Of a stretch of DNA of 30,573 bases, positions 1 through 9,868 are shown piece after piece. The position numbers and the translations under genes were made by a program. The notes beneath the pieces were generated by a model. That model worked only from the letters and a program-made list of their open reading frames with translations. It did not search any database and was not told where the DNA came from. Position 1 is the stretch's first letter. Every line of letters begins with the position of its first letter. The stretch is from Gnetum montanum (taxonomy: Eukaryota; Streptophyta; Gnetopsida; Gnetales; Gnetaceae): positions 80,620 to 111,192 of the forward strand of contig MNCI01001974.1 of NCBI GenBank assembly GCA_015680685.1, read 5' to 3'.

Positions 1-1735
1 AGTGATTTTTTATCACACCCGCAAAGAGGAGTTCATCAAGAAAATAGTTAGAAATTGGATATTCATCCTCTTTATTATCCCATTGCAACTGAGATAAATG
101 ACTAGCAACAACATTCTTGATGCCCTTATGATCAATCATCATAAGATCGAACTCTTGTAAGATCATGAGCCATTATATGATGTGAGGGCTCACCATTAGT
201 TTATTCATTAGGAACCAAATTTCACTATGATTTGTATGTACGAATATCTTATAGCCCAATACATAGTGCCTAAATTTTTCTAGTGCAAACATCGCAACCA
301 TTAACTCTTTTTCCATTGTGGTGTAATTGAGTTATGCACCAGCAATACTTCAACTTGCACAGTGGATATAATAGGATCATTTTTGTTCATCTAACTATGT
401 AAGTATAGGTCCTAAGGCAAAGTTGGATGCATCAGTCATTATGTGGAACAGTTTGGACCAGTTAGGAACTTGTAGAATAGGTGTTTCTACAAGCTTCTGT
501 TTTAAGGTTTCGAAGGATAGCTCACATTCTTTGGTCTATTCAAAAGGTACATCATTCTTTGTTAGTTCTACCAAAGGTTTTTCAATCCTTGAAAAGTTCC
601 CAATGAAGTATCTATAATAGCCAGTATGTCCAAGGAATGATCAGATGTCTTTTACAGTTTCAAGTTTCCAAGTGATTCCTTGGATGACCTTAATCTTTCT
701 AGGATCTACTTCTATCCCTATTTGTGAAATCTTGTGCCCTAATACAATTCCTTCTTGGACTAAATGGCTTTTTTGCCAGTTGAGCCTTAAGTTGGTTTTT
801 ACACATTGTTTTAGTACTTGCTCTAATCGATCCAATGCTTGTTCAAAGTCTGCTCTATAGGTGGAGAAATCATCCATAAATACCTTCACATCATTTTCTA
901 TTTGTTGTTGAAAGATACTTAGAACCAAACTTTGAAATGTTGCTGGCGCATTGAACAAGCCAAACAACAGTTTCTTATATGCAAATGTCCCCCAAGGACT
1001 TGTGAACGTAGTCTTGTCTTGGTCTTTTGGTGCTATTTGAATTTGATTATATCTACTGTATTCATCTAAAAAACTATACTATCAATGCCTCACAATGGTA
1101 TCTAAGACTTGGTTAACGAATGGCAATGGGAAGTTGTCTTTAAATGTTGCCATGTTCAGTAGCCTAAAGTCTATACAAACCCTCCATTTACCTCTCTTTT
1201 TGGGAACAATGACTAATGGAGTAACCCATTCACTATCAGCAATGAGAATAGATGAACCCAACTTTTAGAAGTTATTCAATTTTTTCTTTAACAACTTGCT
1301 CAAGCTTTTGTTCAATCATCCCTATGGTTGTCATTGAGGTTTCATGAAGGGATCAGTGTAAATTCTATTTTGGCATATGCTAGGATTTATTCCGATTAAT
1401 TCAAGATATGATGAAGCAAAGGATTTTGACCATTTATTCACCATTTTCAGTAATCTTTCTTTTTGTTGAGGAGCCAGCTTAGTGTTAATGATTACCGATT
1501 TTCCATTTTTGAGAAATGTATACTCCATACTGGTGGACAATGATTTTAACTCAAGGGGATTTTTCTTAAACTCATTAGGGATTTCCAACTTCCCCAAATT
1601 GATATTTTTGATGTTAAGACTTGGAAGTTGGTAATGGACTTGCTCTAATGTATCTTTGCTATTAATGTAGGTGCAAGTTAAGCTCTTAGTTAGTTCCATG
1701 CATATAGTTGAATGGTTATCTTGGTTAGCTATCAC
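1..1735 (-). pseudogene. pol: Element 1 pol: reverse transcriptase and RNase H (broken)
   Basis: On the minus strand the piece 1735-1331 is the linker before reverse transcriptase, ending in GINPSIC, a motif typical of Athila-like pol. The reverse transcriptase follows at about 1240-640: SEWVTPLVIVPKKRGKWRVC, then WGTFAYKK, FGLFNAPATFQ, the catalytic box VFMDDF at 883-866 (aspartates intact) and GIVLGHKIS. RNase H follows from about 600 to the window edge, with the active-site-like stretch FHIMTDAS near 440-420 and a later HTDH-like stretch. The frame is interrupted by several stops, for example in the loop after the DFRLLN-like motif and just before the RNase H domain. The enzyme would copy the element RNA into DNA in cytoplasmic particles; this copy cannot. 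Confidence 0.9.
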
Positions 1736-2345
1736 CCATTGGATGCCTTCCTATCTTGTAGATGCTACATATAGGCATCTTGGTATGTTAGTTATTGGTG
1801 CACACTAGTTGCATGCAGGCAATGTTAAACATTGTACAAACTAGGACTTCTGCATGCAATTACACCCTATGTCACTATATGTGATGCATGAAAGTTTCTT
1901 CTTCTCAATCTTTCTAAATGTATTTTTCTTTGATATTTCTAGGGAAAGATCATGTATTCCTAGGCATGTATGAAGTGTGCTTAGCCATGATCTTTCCATT
2001 ATGATTGGGAAGTCCCCCTTACAGTTGTTGACTTGAATCACTAGGAAATCAGTTAGATATGACCACCCACAAATAGTGGTAACAATGTCTTCCACTAGTC
2101 CTAATGGGACATTGATGGACTGGTCGGCCAACTCTAAATGTATGTTACTCTTTTTTAGTGTAGGCAAGTTCTAGGCTTTGTACATTTCTTGAGAGATTAA
2201 GTTAACACCAAAACCTAAATCCAAAAGAGCTTTGCAAGGTTTGTTCCCAGCAATTTGTAAATATATAAGATGACTTCATAGATCAAAGAATTTCCTAGGA
2301 AGATGGCTAGCTTTAATCCAATTGGCAATTGCATGAGTCAACATG
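1736..2345 (-). pseudogene. Element 1 aspartic protease region (broken)
   Basis: The minus-strand reading contains KALLDLGFGVNLIS, with the protease active-site triplet DLG at 2221-2213, followed by the segment 2167-1841 that includes CGWSYLTDFLVIQV and a late SWLS motif. The same block occurs in element 2 (10560-10900) with clear protein similarity (for example LELADQSI against LELANQSI). DLG or DSG in place of DTG is common in the plant Athila-like group as I recall it. A stop lies in the stretch between the active site and the MPTLKKSN segment. The region links gag to the pol linker without an obvious separate start, as expected for a single gag-pol polyprotein. Confidence 0.8.
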
Positions 2346-4855
2346 AGTGTGTATGTTAAGTGTAGTCTTTCGTTTGAAGGAAGATCTAAAGATTCGAATG
2401 GTGGTGAGGCATTTGGAGAATTTGCGGCTTGTGGTTGCAAGGACTTAGTTGGATTGTTGGTTCTAAAGAAGGGTCTCTTCTTTATGTAGTTATCTAAACC
2501 AATAGTAGGCTAAGGGTTGACAATATTTGTAGCATTACAGTACTGTAGCTAGGCAGGGAGCTCACCCTGCATAGCTAGAGCAGGTGGTAATGAAGCTAGA
2601 GCATAAATAGTACATTTGTGAAGCCTCTCCTCTAGGAGAAGGAGCTCTATAGTATTCATGGATTTGGTAGTGAGACTGAGGAGTAACGTGACTAGTAGAG
2701 TCATGTAGAGAGATTGGCTGCTATACATAATATGCATATGAGTTAGGTTGACGGTAAGGTTATTGTTGATGTGGTGATGACATTCCCCATGATTGTGGGT
2801 GTTGCCACTATGGATACTATTCATTTGTTTGTGGTGGCTTTCCACTTGGATAATATGTCAAGGGTTGGTGGAACTTTCTTGGGCTACCTTGAGGATAAGA
2901 TAACCTTTTGGGTGTTTATCATTTGTTTAATCATGGGTTTAGTGCGTACACCCTAGACTCCTGTAGATGTGAGATTACTAGACAACATCCCTTAGGATGA
3001 TCATATTGACATATCTTACATTCACCATCATTGTCTCTATCTGAATCCACAACCTCTTCAATGATGGCAACTTTGCCCTTGCCTTTGTTATGTGCATATC
3101 TAGTTTCTTTCTTTTTTCTCCTTTCAAGGTCACTGCCTGGTTTCCTAGACTCCTCTACTATTTTGAGAATGGTTTGAAATTTATTATCTAGGGAGTCCCA
3201 CATTTGGTCCACCTTTGCCGATACTTCTAATGCAAGTTTTTGAATGGGAAAAATTTTTCTATTCATCATCTCTTCAAGTGGTGACTTCTTCATCCTCATA
3301 AAATCTAACTCCCTTCTTTCAGAGGGGAAGGATCTCTATTGTATTCCTCCACACTCTCTCTTTTTCTTAACTCACCTTCTTCCTTGGAAATTTGCTCCAA
3401 CAATCTTTGTACTTGATGGGCTTTAAGATCGGATAGTCTTCCTTGGGCATATGTCCCAAGGGTTCTTCGTGTTTCGTGCCTAAGTCCATCTACGAGATGG
3501 TGTAGTTGTTCCCTGTACAAGTAACCATGGCTAGGGCAATGATGTAATAATGCATAATATCAGCCCATGGTACCATCCAAGGGTTTGTGTCCTCCTTATT
3601 TCCATCCTTGGATTTTCTTTCCCAGGTTGGACACTTGGGATTATGTTTGATACTTATCATTGAATAGTTCTAACATGGTACTCCATCGACGAATGGATTC
3701 TGATTCTAAGGACTAGTACTAGCTTTTCGCTTCCTTGATTAATATCCATGGAAACAACTTGAGTTTTTGCCACTCGTTTTCTATGTTTTACAAGGCACAT
3801 GCATCATGAAATGCTTGTAAATGATTTTGAGGATCAGCATTGTATCCCCCTTTAAATCGTGGGATATTGTTCATGTTCAATCTTTTGATCCTACTATCTT
3901 TTTGATGCCTTGTTGGGATTCTAACAGCCTTAGTTATATCTAGCAAACTTTAGGTAGCAAGTAAGGGTTCATCATGATCATGTTATCTATGGTGTCTATG
4001 ATGCCTATGTTGTTTCCTACTCTCCCTCCTTTCGTGGTGTGTTTCTCTAGAATGCCCTCATCCCCTTTCTTGACTATTTTGTTTATTATTCCTATTTCAC
4101 CTACTATTATCCTCAAGGTCTTTCCCTCCATGATTACATTTCAATTCTGAATGAGAGAGGGAAGGAGATGATGAAGGTGAAGAGGAAGGAGGACCATCAC
4201 CATGATGGTGCCTACTACCTTCTCTTCAGCGGTCACAACCTTGATCGTGGTTACGATTAGAATATCCATCTTTATCATGTGTTAGTGTTCCTTTTTTGAA
4301 TCCTTTGTGTCTATTGGTACCAAAATCTGGGTTATGTATAGTTGAGTAAAGATTCTAATACACAACTCCTTGACCAAAGTCAACGAGAGGAACATCATTA
4401 TGTGGAAAACCTCCTGAGGCAGGTTCACCACCCTCATTTTCACTTATGACATACGGGACATCCTAAGACTAATTTTCCTTCATAGATTTATGATATCTCT
4501 CCTATTGTAAGTCCCTTTGGCATTTTTCCTCCATGGGTTGATACTCTCTCGAGTCGTGTTCATGCATAATGTACTCTACCTATAAGTGCTGCATACTAAT
4601 TCGTGTGATAGCACGAAGAAGCATGCTTGGGACTGAACGGTTGGGGGGTAATACTATGTTACCTTCTAAATCATTCTAATGCAGTTGTTCATCTTGGTGG
4701 ACAATAAAGGTAATGTTTGGTATATACTCATCAAGATGAACATATACCACACGAAACTATTGGAGCATTGGTGGGTCATCATGTGTACTACACCTCCAAT
4801 TGTTTATTGTGTTAGACCTAGGTAGTGAAACACTCTTGTAAGAAGAAGAAGGAAT
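2346..4855 (-). pseudogene. gag: Element 1 gag (broken in several frames)
   Basis: This is recognised chiefly by collinear similarity to the element 2 gag. In order on the minus strand: an N-terminal Ser-rich start near 4855 where the expected ATG now reads ATT; a DEYIP-containing segment near 4720; a His/Ser-rich linker around 4300-4130; a capsid-like retrotransposon gag core around 3840-3305 containing GLRHETRRTLGTYAQGRLS; a charged linker (KKKETRYAHNKGKGK); and a Cys/His box CKICQYDHPKGCC at 3020-2982. A Pro/Gln-rich tail then runs to the protease. Stops and frameshifts occur throughout. In a working element gag would form the virus-like particle and bind RNA. Confidence 0.82.
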
Positions 4856-4981
4856 GATTAATTCTTTAGTGTGCGACACTTTTCTTTTCTTTTTTCTAAT
4901 AAATTTAAGATAAAAAACCCTAAGGGTTCATTCCAATGATGGGAATATTCCTAAGTTCTAATTAGTGCACAAACAACAAAG

Positions 4982-4999
4982 TCCTTGACAATGGCGCTA
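4982..4999 (-). other. Element 1 primer binding site (tRNA-Asp type, decayed)
   Basis: The minus strand reads TAGCGCCATTGTCAAGGA one base after the LTR end. The complement of a plant tRNA-Asp 3' end begins TGGCGCCGTTGCCGGGGA. I count 13 of 18 matches, and all five differences are G to A or C to T, as expected from deamination of methylated cytosine. tRNA-Asp primers are known in Athila-like elements. The tRNA sequence is from memory. Confidence 0.75.
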
Positions 5000-5000
5000 A

Positions 5001-5845
5001 TGATGAGTAGTGAGGTACCCCTACACTCAACCATATGAATACGAGTGTTACACAGGATCTAGTCAAACTTCAAAGACTAAGTGCTTATGAACCTTCATAG
5101 AACAAGGATGGGTTAAGCGATCATTATCTTCCCAAGCTTACTTGTATGGCATGATTTTATGGTTAAGTAAACTTGAGGTATATGATTTTTATGCTTTTTA
5201 TGTTTTATGTCCTGGTGCTAAAGAGGGAAGAAGTGAATTAATTGAATAACTAATTTAAATTAACAAATCAGCTAGGTCCTAACTAGTCCTAACACTAGCA
5301 TTCATTCCCACTTTCCATACACATCCTGAACCAATGCAACACTACTAGGATTACCAATTGCTAATTGTTACTAGGTTACCAAGTGTTCCACGCATCCTTG
5401 AAGTGGTTGTACAGAGTGTGCTTACTTGTGAAAATTAAAAAATCAATAAAAGCAACAGTAATTAACTAATGAAATCATTCAAAAACTATAAATAGTATTA
5501 AGGATGAGAGATAAGCTATTCTAAATGATGTAAGGTTTATCACAAAGTTTGTCTTTATTTCTAGATACAAGGTGTGCTCAAGTACACAATGCTTGAATAA
5601 AGATCTATTCTCTTTATGACTCCTACTATGGGCACTTAGAAATAATTCTAACTGTGAGAGGGAGAAACTACAAGAGTTTGGGTAAGGGACTAAGAACTAA
5701 TTTCCAAACCAAGTGTGCTCGCCTCTTATTTATAGGCAATGCGACAGGTCCCGATATTGGATGTTTGATATTGCTTGGCAAGATCCAATATTGTGGATTC
5801 GATATCGCAAATGAGATATCATAGACCCGATATTGCAGCTCATCA
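5001..5845 (-). repeat. Element 1 5' LTR (845 bp)
   Basis: On the minus strand the LTR starts TGATGAGCTGC (5845) and ends CTACTCATCA (5001), giving matching TGATGAG/CTCATCA termini. It is similar along its length to the 3' LTR of element 2 at 13368-14209 (842 bp), including the stretch around ATTCATATGGTTGAGTGTAG just before the end. It contains a TATA box and a U3 array of GATATC-like palindromes, more decayed than in the other LTRs (many read AATATC or GATATT). Confidence 0.9.
5727..5845 (-). promoter_or_regulatory. Element 1 LTR U3 palindrome array and TATA box
   Basis: The minus strand has about six GATATC-like palindromes at roughly 15-20 bp spacing, followed by TATAAATA (5734-5727). 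The layout matches the other three LTR copies in this window, which suggests it is the ancestral promoter. Several CpG-containing copies have decayed to AATATC or GATATT. Confidence 0.65.
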
Positions 5846-7147
5846 ACTTACCATACAAGTGTGAAAAAATTGTGATCCATGGAAATAATGTATCATTGCC
5901 CTTAGTTAACTATGTCAACATCAATCAAGGTTTAGAGGTAGAGTTTCAAGAGGAAGCTCCCAACACTTAAACTAGGGCCAACCATGATGAGAACAACAAT
6001 GATGTGAATAATGCCAACTCTGCAACATGGGATAATCAACAAAAATTCCTACAAGTTTCCATGCCAAATGAGAGAAGCGGTGACCATAGAATCATGCGAA
6101 AAGAATTCCTTGATCTCTCAAAGATCAAATACTAATTTTTTGGCAAATTTTTAATCCATTTCTTTTCTAATTATTTGTTTACCTTTACAACATTATATCA
6201 TGTTTCACTATTGGCTCTAGCCTTATATGCTCTTTTGAGAGCATCCCATACTTGCTAGACAACATATGAACCATGGTTCGATAAGACCTTTAACTAGCAA
6301 TATGGTCTGTCAAGGCCTTAAGCTAGTAGCACAGCTTGCTAAGGCCTAAAATTGGCAATGACATGGACTACAAGATCCTAAAACTAGAGAATTCATGGCT
6401 ACATTGGGCCAACATAGTCACCAAGAGGGCCCATCATATTCACAAGAAAAAGTGCCAAATTTGCTTTAAAATAGCCTTGAAATGAACCCCTCATGTGCCC
6501 AAACTCTCTTGACAACCTTATAGCGTCACTCCATGGCCCACTAAGGCCTAAATTTTGCAAAATCTAATCCTATTTGATAAGTATTATCCAAGTTTTATCA
6601 AATGTATTTCATTCTGATGGATTTGGCCTTGTTTCATGAAGTTTTGACTTGTTTTGATCTTATTTTGCATTATTGGCCTTTATTACCATCAATTGACCTC
6701 ATCTAACATTCAGTTTCAACACATTTATCTTCGTTTTTACTATTATAGATTATATTGCCTTCTATTTAACCTTTTATTAGTGTTAAGCAATGCAGTTAGA
6801 CCATCTTTGACCATCATTTGACATCATGTAGCCATGGCTTGCCAAGCCCATAAACTAACAACATGGCCTGGTATGGCCTAAAACTGACCAAGTGTTATCT
6901 TTTTTTCCATATTTGATATTATTTTCCATGTTATTGTGTTGTTTCAACTTGATTTTACATTCATTTAACTTTGTTTTGCCTTCATTCCATCTAATTTATC
7001 TTCACATACATGCTATAGCCTTAGTTGTCTTTGTTCTCATTTTGATTAACACTGGGATAGCATGTGTTTGCATATTTACTAAGGTATTTTATATTATTTA
7101 AGCATTATTTACTTATTTTTAACTAAGTTCTACTTAATGTGCTTATT
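5846..7147 (+). repeat. Noncoding repeat family, copy 1 left half (split by element 2)
   Basis: This is the left flank of element 2. It holds an array of about 30-bp units of the form GGCCTACTAAGGCCTTAAAC near 6270-6394, a lone pair of such units near 6835-6890, and AT-rich filler. The same units and filler style occur at 24490-24610, 25307-25430 and 30000-30050. The right half resumes after element 2 at 14215. The left 290 bp (5848-6135) have a coding-like look and are listed separately. Nothing else gene-like was seen between 6136 and 7147. Confidence 0.6.
5848..6135 (+). pseudogene. Coding-like remnant of unknown origin
   Basis: Read from 5848 one frame gives about 95 codons with a single internal stop (after EFQEEAPNT) and ends at TAA 6133-6135. 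The composition is protein-like: LPYKCEKIVIHGNNVSLP near the start, an Asn/Asp-rich middle (HDENNNDVNNAN) and a charged end (RIMRKEFLDLSKIKY). It lies directly against the outer end of the element 1 LTR, so it belongs to the DNA into which element 1 inserted, or to a neighbouring older element. I do not recognise the family. A long frame in AT-rich DNA could be chance, but the biased composition argues mildly against it. Confidence 0.35.
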
Positions 7148-7152
7148 ATGGA
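7148..7152 (+). repeat. Target site duplication ATGGA, left copy
   Basis: ATGGA stands directly before the 5' LTR of element 2 and again directly after its 3' LTR at 14210-14214. Five bases is the usual duplication length for Ty3 integrases. Confidence 0.85.
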
Positions 7153-7162
7153 TAAGGGGACG

Positions 7163-7260
7163 CAATATCGCGACCGTCGTGATATCCCGTACACGATATC
7201 GCGTCCTCCCCTACGATATCGCGTATGCGATATCGCGGTGCATCATCATATCTATAAATA
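7163..7260 (+). promoter_or_regulatory. Element 2 5' LTR U3 palindrome array and TATA box
   Basis: Five GATATC-centred sites in about 80 bp, mostly CGATATCGCG, are followed by TATAAATA at 7253-7260. This is the likely RNA polymerase II promoter of the element. The 3' LTR carries six comparable sites and the partial LTR at the right edge of the window five. Confidence 0.7.
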
Positions 7261-7400
7261 AGAGGTGGCTCTCCCTTGTTTTCCATTCTAGGCCTAGACC
7301 GTAGTGAAACTCTAGCAATTTTTCCACTCCAGAGATAGATTAATTTCCATGTGCCCGCAGTAGGAACTCCAGAGTGAACAGATCTTTATTCGAGCAGACA

Positions 7401-7532
7401 TTGTACCTGAACACAAGTTTGTGTACGGCAATAAAGACGAGCTTCTTGGATAAACCTTGTAGTGCATTGTACCTGAACACAAGTTTGTGTACAGCAATAA
7501 AGACGAGCTTCTTGGATAAACCTTGTAGTGCA
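7401..7532 (+). repeat. 66-bp tandem duplication inside the 5' LTR
   Basis: Two copies (7401-7466 and 7467-7532) start TTGTACCTGAACACAAG and end GTAGTGCA, nearly identical (for example GTACGGCA against GTACAGCA). Each carries AATAAA (7430-7435 and 7496-7501), a likely polyadenylation signal. The 3' LTR and the LTR at the right edge have a single copy, so the duplication arose in this LTR after insertion or in assembly. Confidence 0.92.
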
Positions 7533-7843
7533 TGGAATAGGCTAATTAGGATTTTATTACTGTTATTTATTATCTATTATTTAAATTCTTTCTTAATTAT
7601 TAAATCTCTCTCAACCCTTCTCTCCTAGTTAAGTGCCTTAGTATGACCACTTCGAGCATGTGCGTTACGCTTGGTGATCCCAACAACGATTAGTGTTTGG
7701 TAACCAAGGTTGCATTGGTTTAGGGTGTGAACGGTAAGTGGGAACGAATGCTAATGCTAGGTTAATTTAGACTTAGTTCATTAGTTAAAGTTAGTAATTA
7801 GTCTCTTCACCCTTCAACTCAATAGCATATGAGATAAAACATA

Positions 7844-7844
7844 N
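7844..7844. other. Ambiguous base N at a break in LTR similarity
   Basis: The single N lies exactly where the 5' LTR stops matching the 3' LTR. The rest of the LTR and the primer binding site expected after it are missing, so this may be a contig join or a collapsed gap. Confidence 0.6.
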
Positions 7845-7946
7845 AACATAGGAGATCACTCACATCGTTGGGAGCTTAAAAAAACCTTAGGGTTAATTTA
7901 AAATAAAAATTTATATAACGGTAGAATAGCACATCGATAAGACACA

Positions 7947-9868
7947 ATGTCTTCTTCTTCTTCTCATAAGAGCAATACACCACCTAGGGATAATACAAGA
8001 AACAGTCGGCAATCAAAAACACATAACTGAAATCTGCCAATTCCTCAACAATACCGAGTGGTATATACTCATCCTGATGAGTACATACTAGACTTTACCT
8101 TTATCCTCCATCAAGATGAACAACTGCGATGGAGAGATTTGCAAGCTAACATAGTGTTACCTCTTGATCAGGCAGTCCCAAACAGGCTCCTCCATGCTTT
8201 GGCACAGATCGACATGACAGAATTATACGCTGAAAATGTTGCAGGAGATTTTGATACAAGGGATTATCATCCCACAGTAGTGCAACGTATGAGGGACTTA
8301 AGGCAGGAGAGCCAACATACACTGATGAAGGGCAAAGGGGTCCCGCACGTCCTAAGTGAAATAGGAGATGATGAACCCATTATAACAGGTTCTCTATCAA
8401 ATGATGTTCTCCCTCCTAACAATGGTGAGGAGGTGGGGTATCAGAACCTATGCTCCACGATACATAACACTGGTTCTGATACCCATGAATTCCAATTGTT
8501 CACAAAGGGAACAAAAACACATGAAAAAAGATGGGCACTTAGATCATCATCACGATTGGGGTCGTAGCAGCCGAAGAGAAGGTAAGAAGCATCATCATGG
8601 TGATGGTTCTCCTTCTTCTTCTCCTTCATCTCATCACTCACCCTCTCCTTCCACATCTCGGTGTAGCCATCATGAGCATAACGGTGAGGATAGAGGTAGG
8701 AAAAATGAGAGACCTTGAGGAGAAAGTCGAGAGAGAGGAAAAGGGCATGAACAAAGGGAAAGTAGGGAACAATGTAGACATCATAGGCATCATGAAAGAG
8801 ATGATCATGAAGAGCCCCTACTTGCCACTTAAAGTATGTTCGATATAATGGAGGCTATAAGAATTCCAACAAGGCATCAAAAGGACAATCGGATCAAGCG
8901 CTTAGACATGAACAATATCCTGCGCTTTGAAGGGGGATACAACGTAGATCTGCAACATCATTTATAGGAATTCCATGATGCCTGTGCCTTGAAAAACATA
9001 GAAAATGAGTGGTAGAAACTAAAGTTATTTCCTAGGACACTCATCAAAGAAGCAGAGAGTTGGTACTGGTCCTTAGAATCGAAAACCATTAGGAGGTGGA
9101 GTATGATGTTAGAACTCTTCAATGATAAGTATCAAACATACTCCAGAGTGTCTAATTTGTGTAAGAAGATCCAAGGATGGAAGAAACGTAATAATGAACC
9201 CTTGGATGCTGCCATGGGCCACTACTATGCATTATTACATCATTTCTCGAGCCATGGTTATGCACAAAAGGACCAACTTTGCCACATTGTAGATGGGCTC
9301 AGACATGAGACTAGGAGAACCCTTGGGACTTATGCCCAAGGGAGACTATCAAAAATTAGAGCCCATGAAATACATCACTTGTTGGAGAAAGTAGCCAAAG
9401 AATAAGGGGAGCTATGAAAAAGAGAGTGTGAAAGAATACAACCGTGATCCTTCCCTTTGGAAGAAGGGAGTGAAATTTTGTGATAAGGAGGATGAGTTAC
9501 CACTTGAAGAGTTGGTGAACAGAAAAATCTTACTGATTCAAAAACTAACAACTGAAGTATTGGCTAAGGTGGATCAACTATGGGATTCCTTAGACTCTAG
9601 ACTTGAAACTTTCCTAAAAATCGTAGAAGAGTCTAAGGTGGAACGAAGTAGTGACAAAGATAAGAAAAAGCACAGAGAGTTAGGCCCTGCACATAACAAG
9701 GGTAAGGGGAAAATTATTATCTCCGATGAGGTTGTAGACTTAGACACAGATGATGACGGTGGATGTGAGATCTGCCAATATGACCATCCTAAGGGGTGTT
9801 GTCCAATCATCTCACATCTACAAGAGTTTGGGGTGTATGCACATAATCCAAGACTTAACCAACGATAG
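7947..9868 (+). pseudogene. gag: Element 2 gag (broken)
   Basis: The likely start is ATG 7947 (MSSSSSHKSNTPPRDN), which aligns with the mutated start of element 1. A TGA (8028-8030) follows, then a long open segment 8040-8567 containing DEYILDFTF. The frame shifts near 8500 into a His/Ser-rich linker (KKHHHGDGSPSSSPSS). The gag core runs in that frame from about 8860 to 9405 with LDMNNILRFEGGYNVDLQ, AESWYWSLESKT and GLRHETRRTLGTYAQGRLS; stops lie at 8716, 8830, 8965, 9013 and 9403. Another shift leads to 9428-9868, a Lys-rich linker ending in the Cys/His box CEICQYDHPKGCC (9764-9802). Intact, it would assemble particles and package RNA. It matches element 1 gag throughout. Confidence 0.85.
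9764..9802 (+). other. Short CCHC-like box in gag
   Basis: CEICQYDHPKGCC fits C-X2-C-X3-H-X3-C, one residue shorter in two spacings than the usual retroviral zinc knuckle C-X2-C-X4-H-X4-C. Element 1 has the same box at 3020-2982 with one substitution. Zinc binding is an inference. Confidence 0.55.

Larger units (their letters stand above)
1..5845 (-). mobile_element. Element 1: Athila/Tat-like Ty3 LTR retrotransposon, 3' part outside window
   Basis: Read on the minus strand, the order is 5' LTR (5845 to 5001), primer binding site (4999-4982), gag, protease, reverse transcriptase and the start of RNase H, leaving the window at position 1. This order with RNase H directly after reverse transcriptase, the tRNA-Asp-like primer site, and the linker motif GINPSIC before the reverse transcriptase fit the non-chromovirus Athila/Tat branch of Ty3 elements. 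All reading frames carry stops and frameshifts, so this copy is dead. Integrase, any env-like ORF and the 3' LTR would lie to the left. Family assignment is from remembered motifs, not from a search. Confidence 0.88.
7153..7844 (+). repeat. Element 2 5' LTR (3' end apparently missing)
   Basis: It begins TAAGGGGACGCAATATCG, which aligns with TGATGGGATGCGATATCG of the 3' LTR; the canonical TG has become TA. It contains U3 palindromes, a TATA box (7253-7260), a tandem 66-bp duplication and two AATAAA sites. Alignment with the 3' LTR is good up to about 7843, where an N stands. The last roughly 200 bases of the LTR and the primer binding site, present in the 3' LTR and in element 1 respectively, are absent. 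The sequence resumes in the gag leader (CTTAGGGTTAATTT). Confidence 0.88.

Noticed and set aside
423-860. Plus-strand ORFs at 423-617 and 645-860
   Set aside because: They are antisense to the RNase H and reverse transcriptase readings, which carry the recognisable motifs.
2771-3426. Plus-strand ORFs at 2771-2956 and 3244-3426
   Set aside because: They are shadows of the minus-strand gag of element 1.
7312-7628. ORFs on both strands within the 5' LTR with repeated peptide blocks
   Set aside because: The peptide repeat is only the 66-bp DNA duplication, and the LTR does not code.
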